Assembly: GCA_021927905.1 (NCBI GenBank)
Contig: BLLK01000039.1
Coordinates: 1 to 64,000 of the forward strand
Origin: Chaetoceros tenuissimus
Taxonomy: Eukaryota > Bacillariophyta > Thalassiosirophyceae > Chaetocerotales > Chaetocerotaceae
Direction of reading: 5' to 3'
Length of the DNA: 64,000 nucleotides
This document shows, one piece after another, positions 9,701 to 20,960 of the stretch. The translations under genes were made by a program, and so were the position numbers. Under the pieces are notes generated by a model. It was not told the origin of the DNA. It ran no database searches and saw nothing but the letters and a program-made list of their open reading frames with translations. How positions within the stretch are numbered: position 1 is the first letter of the stretch; the number at the start of each line of letters is the position of its first letter.

Positions 9701-12700
9701 TAAGTAATTGCGAGAATAATGCCGAACGAAGGCACAAAAGCAGTTGACTACTGCACAATTTTTCCAAACACACTAGAAAATGGAAAACTGATCCCAATCC
9801 GTGGAAAACCAACTTTTAACCAACTCACCGACCTACGGAAACTTCTTGTCCAAAATGCTGCCACAATCCATACAACGCTTGGTGGAGGACAACATGGCTA
9901 TTCAGGACTTGTAGTGTCCCCAGCTGACTACGCGCTCCTCAGTAATGTCCCGTTCCAAATGCCAGGATTACCACCAGTGGATCCTGTGTACCCTCCAGCT
10001 GCTACCCAACATCAAATCTCGGCTGCAGACAGAGTGCATACCGAACAATGGCGAAGATACAACGAAGCTGTTGCAGTGGAACAAGCATTAAAAAAACAAT
10101 TGACTGAAGTTATTGAGAGAATTTATTTGAATCAACGACTAAATAATATTACTGGCGTGCTTACGGGCCCTCTCCACGACACTATGACTTGGTTACTACA
10201 AACATATGGCCAGGTAAAATATTCCACTGTTGTTGAAGAACAAGCTGCACTCACAAAATACCCAGTCCAAGTCCACACCACTCTCACTGATTTTTTTACA
10301 AAAATTGACGAGCACGTTCCTCGTGCTACGGCTGCAGGAGTCCCATTGACCGAATTTCAAGTTATTGCAATCGCCAAACAAGCTATTCAGAAAAATACAA
10401 GTTTTCAGCAGGCTGTTATGGCTTGGAATGCAAGACAACAGCAACCGACCTGGATTGCCTTCAAGCAATTTTTTCTACAACAACAAAATGATTTGGAACA
10501 AGTCCTCGAGGAAACACCAGCTGGACAAATGTTCCACACTCCTACAGCTGATGATCATCAACTAATGATGCAACTCATGAACATGCTCCTTGAACAGCAT
10601 CAAAACCCACCAGCACCTGCTCCAGCTCCACCAGCACCTGCTCCAGCTCCACCAGCACTTGCTCCAGCTCCAGCTCCACCAACACAAGATCATTCTGCTT
10701 TCCATGCTGCACAAGCAGCAGAGATCCAGCTACTTCGTGCAGCTATCGATGCATTGCAGGCAAATGTACGTCGTCCTCGTAGACCTCCACAGCCTATGAC
10801 TGGACCAAGACAAGGCCAACCAAGTCGACCAATTCCTGCTCACTTCAATAAATACTGCTACACTCACGGACGCTGCAATCATGATTCTCCAGGGTGCAGA
10901 AATAAATGCCCTGACCACAAGGATGAAGCAACCATGGCAAATAAAATGGGTGGAAGTACATTTGGATGCTCTTGACGAGGTGGGACCGGAATAATCAATA
11001 CTGATAAAATAAATAATATTTGTATTCCTGCAGTCCCACCCTCAATAGAAAATATTTTACAAGGAACTGATGTAATGAAAGCAGACTCTGGTGCATCTGG
11101 CACATACCTGATGGAGACACATGCGGAAAAATTACACAATTTACAGCAAACCACAACTGGTCCAGCAGTCGGAACTCCAACAGGTATCAGAATTGAACCG
11201 AACAAAAATGGCAATCTCCCTTTGACGGTCTCTCAGAGGAAGCAAAACAAGCCCATGTTTTTCCAGAACTAACGAGTGCATCGCTTTTATCAATGGGACA
11301 ACTGTGTGACGATGATTGTACTGCTGTATTTACCAAAAATGATTTACAAATTTTCAAAAATGGAAAATTATTGATTAAAGGACTACGAAATAGAAAGGAT
11401 GGACTGTGGGATGTTCCGTTTGATCAGTCGAAGCTTCTCCAAAACCAACCATCTGCGAATGTTTTAATAGATCTCCAACAGTCAAAAAAGGAACTCGCAT
11501 CATTTTATCATGGAGTGCTTGGTGGCCCAGTAAAAACAACATTTCTCAATGCACTTCGGAAAGGATTCTTCACCAACTGGCCCGGTCTGACCACCGAATT
11601 GATCTCAAAACATCTTGATCCAAAAATCTATACAGCCAAAGGTCATATAGCACAAGAAAAACAGGGGCTCAGGTCGACTTCACAAACTGATACTGATTTT
11701 TTACCAGAACAAGAGACAGAAAGAACTCATGAATGCTTTGTTACCATCGAAAAGTACGACGAATTGAATGGAAAATCCTATTCTGACCTGACTGGTCGTT
11801 TTCCCATTCCATCTAGCCGAGGCAATGAATATATTGTTGTGATCTATGACTACGATGCAAATGCTATTCTAGCCGAAGCAATTCCAAACCGACAAGCTGC
11901 AACCATCCGTGACGCCACTATCAAAATGCTAGATAAATTGACAACCGGAGGTTTTACTCCCAAGCTGCACATTTTGGATAACGAATGCAGTGCCCTGCTC
12001 AAGGCTGCTTTTCACAAACACAAAATTAAATTTCAATTGGTACCTCCACATCAAAAAAGGCGTAATGCAGCCGAGCGTGCGATTCAAACATTCAAAAATC
12101 ACTTCATAACAATTCTCTGTTTGGTCGATCCTGATTTCCCTCTATCTGAGTGGGATCGTCTCCTTCCTCAGACTCTCCTTAGCTTGAACCATCTGCGAGC
12201 AGCCAGAGTCAATCCAAAATTATCGGCCTATGCTGCACTTGAAGGAATTTATGATTTCAACAGATCTCCATTAGCTCCCCTCGGAACCAAGCTTGTGTAC
12301 CATGTCAAGCCTGATCAACGATCCACCTTTGGCACAAGAGGCAAAGAGGCGTGGTATGTAGGACCTGCACCAGAACACTACCGTTGTGTTACTATTTTTC
12401 TTCCGGACACACAACGCGAAATACAGGTAGATACTGTGCAATATTTCCCGAATAGGGTACCGATCCCAAAGTCGTCCAAAGAATCTCTCCTTCTAAAATC
12501 AGCCTTAGACATGCTAGAATTACTGAAGGATCCGACGCCGGCTATGCCAGCTCTTGATTACTCGCAGCTCACAACTGCCGCAGTAACCAAACTTGCAGAA
12601 CTATTGCATCGTGCAGCCAAACAACCGAAGGTGCACATTCCTACTGACAGTGTTCCCACAGAGAACGTTCCAACTCCATCCACCCCCGACGAGAGGGTCG

Positions 12701-14745
12701 AACCATCATCCCCTGCACAAGTTCCGAGGGTGGTGTCACCAACCCCACTTCCACAGGAGGGTTCAACTCAACATCCGGCACAAGTTCCGAGGGTGGAGTC
12801 TCAACGTTCTCCACAGCCATCTGTTAGTCCAACGCAACAGCCAACACCAATTCCCATTACACAAGATGACGATTGTACTCCATCTCAACGCCTGCATCGC
12901 TACAACACCAGAAATAAATTTTCAAGGCAAAATGCACTTGTCCATCTCCTTCAGGAACAACCATCTGATCCATCTGATATGTTTTTTATGCCAACAGTGC
13001 ATCATATTTTCAATGAAATTACTGGAAAAAAGGAAACATTGGACACACTCCTTGCTGGAAAATTTCATGACATCTGGAATCGATCTCTTTCCAATGAGTT
13101 AGGTCGTCTCACTGAAGGTATCCGTGACATAAAAGGTACACAGACCATGGTCTTCATACACAAAGATCAAGTCCCAGTCGGAAGAATAGCAACCTATCTC
13201 AATCCTGTTTGTGATTACAGACCCAAAAAAGATGATCCACATCAAGTTCGATTAACGGTGGGGGGAGATAAATTACCGTACCCTTTTGATGCAAGTTCTC
13301 CAGCAGCGGGATTGACAGATGCCAAATTAATTTTCAACAGCACCATTTCCACCGACAACGCAAGATTCATGTCCATCGATATAAAAGATTTTTTCCTAAA
13401 TAATCCTATGCAGCGATATGAATATGCACGGATTCCGGTACGATGGATTCCTGAAGACATCATGGAAAAATACAATTTGAAAGAAAAAATTTACAATGGT
13501 TATGTCTATGTTGAAATTCGTAAGGGTATGTATGGCTTAAAGCAAGCTGCACGTATTGCATATGACAGACTTGTCGAATATTTACGTCCTCATGGATATG
13601 CTCCCTCCAGAACCAACCCAGGTTTATGGAAACATGAATCCAAAAAAGTGTACTTTGCATTATGTGTGGATGATTTTGGTGTGAAATATACATGTAAAAA
13701 ACAAGTGCAACATCTGCTGGACGTACTACAGCAACAGTATCCGATTCAATATGACTGGTCAGGAAATGAGTTTCTTGGGCTGACGTTAGACTGGCATTAC
13801 GACGAAGGCTATGTCGACCTGTGGATGAAGGGATACATTAATCATGTTCGTCACAAGTTCCAACACCCAGATCCAAAGCGACCCCAACACTGTCCACACC
13901 CATATCGAGAAATTCGATATGGTGCAAAAATTCAATATGCGGACGCACCGGACGAAAGTCCTTTGCTATCCAAGGCTGCAACGCGAGAAATACAAGCTAT
14001 CGTTGGTTCATTACTATACTACGCACGAGCTCTTGATTCCACATTGCTTCCGGCATTGAATACATTGTCTTATCAACAATCCAAGCCAACAGAAACTACC
14101 AAAAAATTAGCCATGCAATTATTGGACTATGTGGCAACATATCCTGATGCTGTCATTCGATTCAAACGTAGCGACATGATTTTATATATCCACTCTGATG
14201 CCGCTTACCTCGTGCTTCCAAAAGCACGCAGTCGAATTGCTGGATATTATTTTTTAAGCAACAATGTACGAGATGGTGAGGACCCACCACTCAACGGTGC
14301 TGTCCTCGTCGAATGCAAAAAACTTGATCCAGTTGCGAGCTCCTCTGCCGAGTCTGAAACAGGTGGATTGTATAACAATGCACAGAATGGTGTACCAATG
14401 CGAAATGATCTTGAATTTTTAGACCACCCCCAACCTGACGATGGAACACCTTTAGTCACAGACAATGCTTCTTCTCATGGCCTCCTAACAAAACTTATGA
14501 AACCAAAACGAGCAAAAGCATGGGACATGAGATACCATTGGCTCGAAGATCGAATTCAACAAAAGCAGTTCAAACTGATTTGGAGAAAGGGTATAGAAAA
14601 TTTAGCTGATTATTTTACAAAACATCACCATCCAGCAGTGCACCAGAAGATGAGATACAAATATTTGCAATGCATCAATGCAATGATTGACCAGCAATGG
14701 CCTTCAATCCGTAAACAACTTCCACATACGCGCCTAGCGAGGGTG

Positions 14746-14923
14746 TGTTATAAACGCCAGCTCCAACTGGCTAGCAACCTAGCCGCATACATGGCAAGCT
14801 ATTTACCGATTACTCAAGATTCAGCATTTCCGTTGCTCTCTTGATCTCATCTGTGTAACTAGTTCATTTATTTCGCTAATTACTTAGTAGCAATTACCTC
14901 AACAAATTCACTAGTCTACAACA
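14746..14923 (+). repeat. 3' LTR (178 bp)
   Basis: Identical by eye to 9523-9700 and followed directly by the second GTTAG. The last codons of the pol frame overlap its first hundred bases. Confidence 0.93.
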
Positions 14924-14928
14924 GTTAG
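14924..14928. repeat. Target-site duplication GTTAG (right copy)
   Basis: Matches 9518-9522. Removing the element and one GTTAG gives the pre-insertion site inside the minus-strand host gene. Confidence 0.93.
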
Positions 14929-15411
14929 CAGTCTTATCTTGATGTGTGACAGCAGAAATAGACAAAGCTTCAGCTGCATTCAGAGCTTCTACAACAATCA
15001 ACTGAGCTAGGCTTTGTTCTACATCATCGGCAGTAGTTGCATTGTCTCTAGGAGCAACAACAGGAATAGATACAGCTTCATCCTCATCCGGAGATGCTGC
15101 TAGAAGCTCTTCTACACGAGCTTCCTCATTTCCATTGAATCTATTGATAAAAATTTTCTCATATTGGATCATGTCACCAACAGTGCCTCTATCCACATCA
15201 TCGACATTTCCATTTCCCACTCGATGAGGCAGGAGTCATAAAGTACCTTGATAATTTTACCTTTCGGAGCATGGTCCAAATCTTCATCACGAACATCAGC
15301 ACCAATTTGAAACTCAGTGAGTTGGGGCAAAGAGGCTTTGATTCTAGTAGATCTTCTCATATTTTTATCTATACTACTTGTTACTGTTCTAATTCGTTTC
15401 AATATGCACAT
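14929..15411 (-). pseudogene. 5' part of the split host gene, Tudor/KOW-like domain
   Basis: The minus-strand ORF starts at ATG 15411 (or at 15357, MRRSTRIKASLP). It reads a small beta-barrel-like stretch, GADVRDEDLDHAPKGKIIKV then DSCLIEWE, and continues in a second frame as NGNVDDVDRGTVGDMI. That is the layout of Tudor or KOW-like domains that read G...GKI..V..DSC.VEW..G..DDV. The two frames differ by one base at an A run (GGGAAATGG). This could be a true lesion or a homopolymer sequencing error. After it come an acidic stretch and the first two copies of the PVVAPRDN repeat that continues at 8844-9517. The young Copia insertion certainly interrupts it. Confidence 0.62.
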
Positions 15412-15860
15412 CTCTGCATCGTGGAGAGAGGTGTGAGCGTGTAACGATATTGTTTGAATTCAATTGAATGGCACAGTCATCGACTTCAAACTATGACTTT
15501 CTCACTCTCTCTCTTTTGATGGATTGAAAAAGTTTATGACCCTCTCAACTCCAAAACGAATGCCTCAACTCCAAGAATCCACATACAATGCCTATGCCTA
15601 TACATACATAACAATCAACAACGGAAATTCTGATATTGTATTACCACCATCATGAGTTGGGTTTTGAATCTGTTGTTATCGTTTGGTAATTATGCTAATT
15701 GAATCATAGTATTGAAATATGGGAAAAAAGAAAAAAGAACAAAGTCACCCGTTCTATACAGTGGTTCAATGCGTGAAAGGCCTGGCAGGATGGATGGCAA
15801 TTCACGCCTTCGGCACAAGGTAGATGTATATGTTCTGATGACTACAATTGTAAAATCAAG
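15412..15860. other. Intergenic stretch, divergent promoter region
   Basis: Lies between the start of the minus-strand split gene and the plus-strand decayed transposon. It has a CTCTC-rich patch near 15.50 kb. No ORF that I would support. Confidence 0.5.
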
Positions 15861-16406
15861 ATGTGCAAATTCATAAGTCAAAATGATGCCAAACGTTGTG
15901 CAATGATAAAACTTCAGAGAAAGAATAGTCAGGAATTATTCAGTGAAAATTGCAAGATCTTCGACTTGGAAACAGATTGCGGCACTATTCACTTCTGCCC
16001 TACGCACTTCTCTTCAAGCAATCTTGAAAAGGGCCCAGTAAAACAAAAAGCTGCAAACAATGGACCTAACTCATTTTATGAGAGTGTAATCAACATCAAT
16101 GGAAGGGATGATATTTGCTATGTACCTTTACCAAGTCCAGAGATTATTGACAAAAAGAATACAGACAAAGGAGTCAAAGTAGAGCATGATGAAAATCAAG
16201 ACAGGGAAGACGTACAAGAAGTACCTTTTCCAAGTCGAGAAATAATCAATGAGGAGAATATAGACGAAGGAGTCGAACTTGAAAGCCGAGATGGAGAAGA
16301 CAGAGCAACGGTACCGTTATCAAGTCGAGGAATAATTTACGAGGAGAATATAGATGTATTGCAAGTCGAAAGGGAGAAGGAGTTGAAAGGGAAGAAATTA
16401 TTTTAG
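15861..16406 (+). pseudogene. N-terminal part: Cys/His-rich start and acidic repeats
   Basis: 181 codons. The start reads CKF-x8-C then CKIFD-x5-CG-x4-CPTH, a possible zinc site. Three imperfect repeats follow with the core VPxPSxEIIxEENIDxGV. It ends at a TAG two codons before the next open stretch, which is in another frame. No homologue is recognised. It is most likely the N-terminus of the transposon protein. Confidence 0.45.
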
Positions 16407-16411
16407 GATCC

Positions 16412-17089
16412 ATGTCTTTCAATGATAGCATGGATTTGTCCATGTCTTTCAATGATAGCATTGATACTGTCAATGATAGCATAGATAGAATAGAGCCTCA
16501 TAAACCCAACTTAGAAAACTTGATTACATCTACTTCTCCGGGCTCCTTAAGTAATGCAAATGAAGCTGTTGGAATAGCGTACACAAAAAAAAGACCTGGC
16601 TACCATTGGTTGATAGACCTGATAGAAATGCTTTCTGACACAATACTAGATGACATCCAAAAGATGCTCAATGCAGTCCAAAGCAATGACTTTAGAGTAT
16701 TAAACTCCTCAACACTTGCTTATGCAGAAAGGGAACAACATCGCCTATTGAAGAATCTTCTTCCTGAAAAGGGCCTGTACTCTTTGCGAATACTTTTTAT
16801 ACCAATAATGGGTAATGCACATATATCCTTGATGTGCGTGATTCCAAATGAGAAAGTTATATTTCATCTTGATTCAGGATGTGAGAGGAAATGGCATGAC
16901 TCACAACTTCTTTTCGAAAAGACAAAAATCTTACTTTGTACAAATACAGACAACTTTGGCGAAACTGAATGGACATGTATTGTGAAGGTAGAGAATCAGC
17001 CTCTTATCCATTCTCCCAGAAGCCAGAATCACAAAGGACAATGCGTGTCCTCTTATTGGGAAAAATATATACCCAAGAGAGTATGCTGA
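16412..17089 (+). pseudogene. Ulp1/SENP-like cysteine protease domain
   Basis: After two SMSFNDS(M/I)D repeats, a domain reads RILFIPIMGNAHISLMCVI, then FHLDSG and QNHKGQCVSSYW. This matches the Ulp1 (peptidase C48) arrangement of catalytic His, Asp and Cys with an upstream Gln. The family normally removes SUMO-like modifiers; in transposons its role is unknown. The aromatic after the catalytic His is missing and the DCG box is degenerate (GQC), so activity is doubtful. The frame stops at 17089; a neighbouring frame continues in the same style (REYAEARAHAKVVG) towards 17200. Confidence 0.6.
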
Positions 17090-17189
17090 AGCTAGAGCTC
17101 ACGCTAAAGTTGTTGGCATTGGCAAACCAATCAAAGAAAAGAAAAAGACAAATCATAGAGAGAGACTCAAGCAAAATGATATTGCAGAA

Positions 17190-17414
17190 TTGATGCATAT
17201 TTGTACTTCAGGTAAAGATTGCGACATAGAGAATACGGCATATGGAACAAAAAATGTGACAGGTTGCGATGGAACTATGACTGAAATAAGTTCAATTAAA
17301 AGAAGGGGGACCTATAAAAATATGTTCGATGAATATGTTCAAAGGAAGACTTTGAAATTTGAAACAAAAGTAGTAGAGAAACTCGTGCAAGGGAGGAGTC
17401 GCCAAAGCATTTAG
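17190..17414 (+). pseudogene. Short linker remnant of the transposon protein
   Basis: An open stretch of about 74 codons after a Lys/Arg-rich patch (KKTNHRERLKQND at about 17145-17185, same frame). It has a CTSGKDCD and GCDG pair of cysteines and no recognised domain. Its position between the protease and the finger region makes it part of the same gene. Confidence 0.35.
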
Positions 17415-17476
17415 TCTTTGCCCTCCTTACAACAGAAAAACTTGAATATGTACGTCATAAAGATACTGCTTCTAAT

Positions 17477-18232
17477 TTGATGGCACTGAAGCAAGACATA
17501 CCCTACCATGGTCTAAAAGGCTGCTGTTGCATGCATATTTGCCCAAAGAAAAAGCATAGATGTGAAAGAATGGCCTTTCATTCTTCACAGCACTCATATC
17601 AAAATCAGAATATTTATTGTCAAGCTATTAACTCCTCTATGAAAATGGATCAGGCATTTGACGAAGAAAAGCTGTCGCTTGATGATGAGAGTACGCGGAA
17701 TGCAAAGAAAGCATTGTCAGTGGTACTTTCCTCAAGATTCTTGGAGAAAAGCGAACAGGAGAAAATTATTAATGAAGTTATACCTGAGACTGGCTTGCAA
17801 GGTTGCCGTTTTTCGAGATCAAATCTTCGTTGCAGGCGACATCTTGGACATAAGAAACCAAAGAGCCATAGCTACAAGCAAAATGACATCTTAAGTTTTT
17901 CAACAATGCGTAATATCGTTGGAAGTCTTACAAATGGCAAAATAAAGAATCTTGCTGGGTCGGACAATGTAGATGTCAATATGGGACACGATAATTTTCT
18001 TGAAATGAAGGAGATTGTGAGAGAATTGACTTGTATTGGTGGTTTAGATCTCACTCAATACAATTTTGAGGAAACAATTGATACTGTTCAACAATTTCAC
18101 AAAACTAAATTCGTCGATCATATACATGTTGAATCAAACCACAGCTGCACTTGTGTAGCCTGCGGTTTCGCAGATGAACCTGATGACATTATTCCTTGTC
18201 CGAAATCTTCTTCCACCCTGCCGAGAATATAA
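17477..18232 (+). pseudogene. Cys/His finger region of the transposon protein
   Basis: 251 codons with three Cys/His clusters: GCCCMHICPKKKHRCERMAFH, GCRFSRSNLRCRRHLGH and SCTCVACGF. The pattern suggests two related zinc-binding modules followed by a C-x-C-x2-C turn, as found N-terminal to the catalytic core in large DNA transposases. The first ATG is at 17480. The stop falls shortly before a frame change into the catalytic core. Confidence 0.5.
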
Positions 18233-18591
18233 GCAAGGTTTTGAGCTCATACGAGATGTATATGATGTTTTAGAAAAGGTGCAGAGTGACGAAACCCTCA
18301 AGCTTTCGCAAATGCAACTAGATGACTTGCTCGCCATTGAGGCAAGGATCGATCAGTGCAAGCGAAATCTCGAAGAATATCGAGCACATATTTTCCAGAA
18401 GGTTTGGGAAGATTTAGAAGAGAAACATTTCTACGACAAGTTGAAACCTGGTGACGTTACTTTTGTTATTGATTGGAAAATGAAAATACTCACACAGTAT
18501 AGCAGGGAGTCGATAAAAGCTTTTTTTGGGAAAAGAGGATTTTCTCTGCTTGGAGTCATGATTGTCCAAAGATAAGGACGTTGATTGCCTT
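18174..18591 (+). pseudogene. DDE-like transposase core, first half
   Basis: Reads CREYKQGFELIRDVYDVLEK, an Arg/Glu-rich helix, then LKPGDVTFVIDWKMKIL and FFGKRGFSLLGVMIV. The DWKMK followed by FGKRG is a signature that I know from a widespread family of transposase-like proteins with an RNase-H fold; the Asp of DWK is the likely first catalytic acid. The frame ends just before the inserted element at 18592, and the core resumes after 19118. Confidence 0.6.
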
Positions 18592-19118
18592 AAAAACCTG
18601 TCACCTATAATAGGCCTTTTTAGTGCGCACCATTCCAAAAAAGGGGACAGGTTTTGACGAGGCTCTCCTAAAAGTCCTCGTTGTTTTGTTAGGCGAGGCA
18701 AAATCTCCAAAAAAACCTGGCCCCTTTTTTGGAACGGTAAAATGGCCTATAATGGCCTCTCCCTTGGTATACCAAAGTCCAAACTGTAGCATGTTCTACA
18801 GATGGAGAAACAAAATTTAATGTATAAAGTTTTCAGATATATGTTATATATTATATAAATATGACAATGTATAGTTTGTATTATGTTTTACATAAGTGTT
18901 TCAATTAGAAAATAATAGACTTTGTGTATGCATTTTTCGTTTGATTAGTTGTTGCTTTTCTACCTGCACGCTGTGCGCATTGAGTGCGCATTGTACCGGT
19001 CCCTCAATAATAGACTTTGTGTATGCATTTTTCGTTTGATTAGTTGTTGCTTTTCTACCTGCACGCTGTGCGCATTGAGTGCGCATTGTGCCGGTCCCTC
19101 CAAAGGGGACAGGTTTTT
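18592..19118. mobile_element. Small inverted-repeat insertion (MITE-like) with a tandem 95-bp repeat
   Basis: Begins AAAAACCTGTC (18592-18602) and ends GACAGGTTTTT (19108-19118), an 11-bp perfect inverted repeat. It is 527 bp, non-coding, and sits between two halves of the transposase core. A third GACAGGTTTT lies at 18646-18655, so a nested or composite structure is possible. Flanks TTGCCTT and TTGCATT are similar but do not prove a target duplication. Confidence 0.55.
18911..19100. repeat. 95-bp tandem duplication, two units
   Basis: 18911-19005 and 19006-19100 match except for one base (TACC against TGCC before GGTCCCTC). The unit contains the near-palindromic stretch TGTGCGCATTGAGTGCGCA. 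Confidence 0.95.
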
Positions 19119-20013
19119 GCATTGAAAGTGAATATCACTTTTATTTGACAGAAGATACTACCCAGGACGCTAATAATGTTCTCGCAGTGAAACAAGACTT
19201 ATACAAAAAATTAAGCTCACGAGGAATTAATAAAATTCATTTCCGATCCGATGGAGCGAAATGCTTCTCTCAGACTCTTATGAAAACAATGCTGCCTCTC
19301 TGGAAATTCTATGCCAATGTTGAGGAGTTATCGTACTACATATCTGTGGCTGGATGCGGGAAGAGTCCACTAGACGGGTAAGATGTTGTCTTCATGCTTT
19401 TTCTTATTGTCTTTTTGGCGTTGATACTCACTTCTCTGTTTTTATAGACTTTTTGGGGTTCTCATGCATCTTGTTAAGAGGGCATTCTTTTACAACTGCA
19501 GAACAGCTGATGCAAATCTTTATAGATAATCCATGGAAAGGATGTTACTTCCATCTTTACGTTCCAGTAAGACGTATACAACATGGACTTCGAGACAAAC
19601 GAGATGTTCCATATCTTAAGCACTTATCAAAAATATACCATCTAAAAGCTGAAAAGGATGGTGGAATGAGAGGATGGCGACGTTCTAATTTTGGCGATGG
19701 ATTTTATTTTTCAAAAGATTTATGTGAATATGCAATAACGTTTGCCAATGTCAAGAAAATGAAAGATGAAGAACTGAAATCTTTGTATGCAGAATTTATA
19801 GAATTGGGAGAAGAAACGAACGAAGACTATATTGACAGAGAAGTAATGATACAAAGTCTGAAGGATGTTCTACCTCCACCTCCTGAGTGCATAATACTCC
19901 AAAGCACTTACGAATCTCCGAAAGATGATGCTAATTTTTCAGTTTTACATGGAGATAGTTTTGCCAAAAAGACAATCTACAAAGTTAGAGAACAGAAGAA
20001 CAAAACAATATAA
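19119..20013 (+). pseudogene. DDE-like transposase core, second half
   Basis: In successive frames it reads TEDTTQDANNV, HFRSDGAKCFSQ, GCGKSPLDG, then FGVLMHLVKRAF and AEQLMQIFIDNPW. The SDGA(G/K)C and GKS-x-LDG boxes are the conserved second half of the core. The Asp of SDG is the likely second catalytic acid, and KSPLDG replaces KSSLDGHF of relatives. A possible short intron lies between GAC GG|GTAAGA (19378) and TTTATAG (19447). After that the frame shifts again within 60 bases and runs open to 20013 through an acidic helical region. Confidence 0.55.
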
Positions 20014-20025
20014 AAAATGTTTTGA

Positions 20026-20425
20026 CATTCAAATAAGAGAGGAGGAAAGATACCAAGCCGCTGGCTATTTTGTATGTACCCATCAAAATGAGCACCATCA
20101 AAGATGCAACAGACATTTTAGATATGAAACACATTTGGAGAAACATATGAAAACGGGCAAACATGAATATGATTTGGTAGATTCAACAACAATAGCTATT
20201 AGACACTTTGCAGACACTACAACTCAAGGGCATTTTGGTGTTGACACTGAAAAGAATCGAATGAAACTCATTAGAGATATATCAAACATACCTTTTGAAG
20301 ATGATGAGAATAATCCCCGTTTTGATTCTCGCTGGCAAGACGTAGGCTCTAAAATTTCAAAACGTGCGAAAAGTTTCTACTTTACGAAAGAACATGTGAA
20401 AGATCTTGAACAAAAGGAAGGTTAG
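20026..20425 (+). pseudogene. C2H2 finger region of the transposon protein
   Basis: Reads AGYFVCTHQNEHHQRCNRHF, ETHLEKHMKTGKH, a C2H2 finger with a lengthened loop, followed by a stretch rich in charged residues. Position and style fit the C-terminal third of the same protein. It overlaps the next frame at 20406-20425, which looks like a one-base shift in EQKKVSPGEAW. Confidence 0.5.
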
Positions 20426-20870
20426 CCCCGGAGAGGCCTGGAAGAAAATGAAAGCAATGCAAAGACAAGACAATCCAAACAGGAAGAAATATTCCAATGA
20501 TCCTGAGAATCCAAACAGACCTTTGCCTGATGTCAGAACTATAAAAAGATGTTTTGGATCAAGAAAACAAAATGGTCCAGCAAAACCTCGAGAAGACACT
20601 GTAGCAGATATTAAAGCAAGATGTCATGCTTTGGAACTACCAGTAACAAAAAAGAAAGTTCTACAGAAAATATTAGAGTTGAAAAATGATCCTATGGCTC
20701 ACAAAAAATCAAACACGCGCGAGCTAGAGGATAGATGTAAAGAGTTGCAACTTATAGAAGATGGCAAGACAACTGAAAAAGTTTTGATGTTGTGCATGCT
20801 TAGTTTACACAATAACCCCGAAACAGATCCCCATGGGAGGAAGACGAGAAGGTACCTTGATCGTATGTGA
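20406..20870 (+). pseudogene. C-terminal part with two SAP-like motifs
   Basis: 154 codons. After GEAWKKM it contains ADIKARCHALELPVTKKKVL and, 50 residues later, TRELEDRCKELQLIEDGKTT. Both have the helix-extended-loop-helix look of SAP domains (x-LK-x2-C-x2-L-x-L). SAP domains bind DNA, fitting a transposase tail. It ends at TGA 20868-20870. Confidence 0.5.
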
Positions 20871-20960
20871 GCTGAGCAAGTTCTGATCTGGAAGTGAAAA
20901 TGTAAAAGAATATATTCTAATGATTGTTTAATAGTGATTATTTCTGATATATTATTGAAT

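Larger units (their letters stand above)
9523..14923 (+). mobile_element. Young full-length Copia LTR retroelement
   Basis: 5.4 kb, bounded by LTRs of 178 bp (9523-9700 and 14746-14923) that I read as identical, starting TGTTATAA and ending CTACAACA, with a 5-bp GTTAG target duplication. Inside lie a gag-like ORF (about 9.72-10.98 kb; Pro/Ala-rich linker and a Cys/His knuckle at its end), a protease region with DSGAS (about 11.1 kb) and a long pol ORF (about 11.3-14.84 kb) with integrase, reverse transcriptase and RNase H. The end of pol runs into the 3' LTR. It looks nearly whole, with about one or two breaks or frame changes between gag and pol; some Copia families use frameshifting there. 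Identical LTRs mean insertion very recently. It interrupts a minus-strand host gene. Confidence 0.93.
15861..20870 (+). mobile_element. Decayed DNA transposon: Ulp1-like protease, DDE-like transposase, C2H2 and SAP-like parts
   Basis: About 5 kb of plus-strand coding remains in several frames make one composite: Cys/His N-terminal part, Ulp1-like cysteine protease, Cys-rich fingers, an RNase-H-fold (DDE-like) catalytic core, a C2H2 finger, and a SAP-like end. Ulp1 together with a DDE core is known from some large eukaryotic DNA transposons (for example in the KDZ group), but I cannot assign the family by eye. The order of parts is consistent, so I read one gene broken by frameshifts, at least one insertion (18592-19118) and possibly unrecognised introns. 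Terminal inverted repeats of the element itself were not found, so the limits given are those of the coding part. Confidence 0.6.

Noticed and set aside
20357-20599. Minus-strand open frame over the transposon C-terminus
   Set aside because: It is antisense to the better-supported C2H2 and SAP-like coding remains and has no domain.
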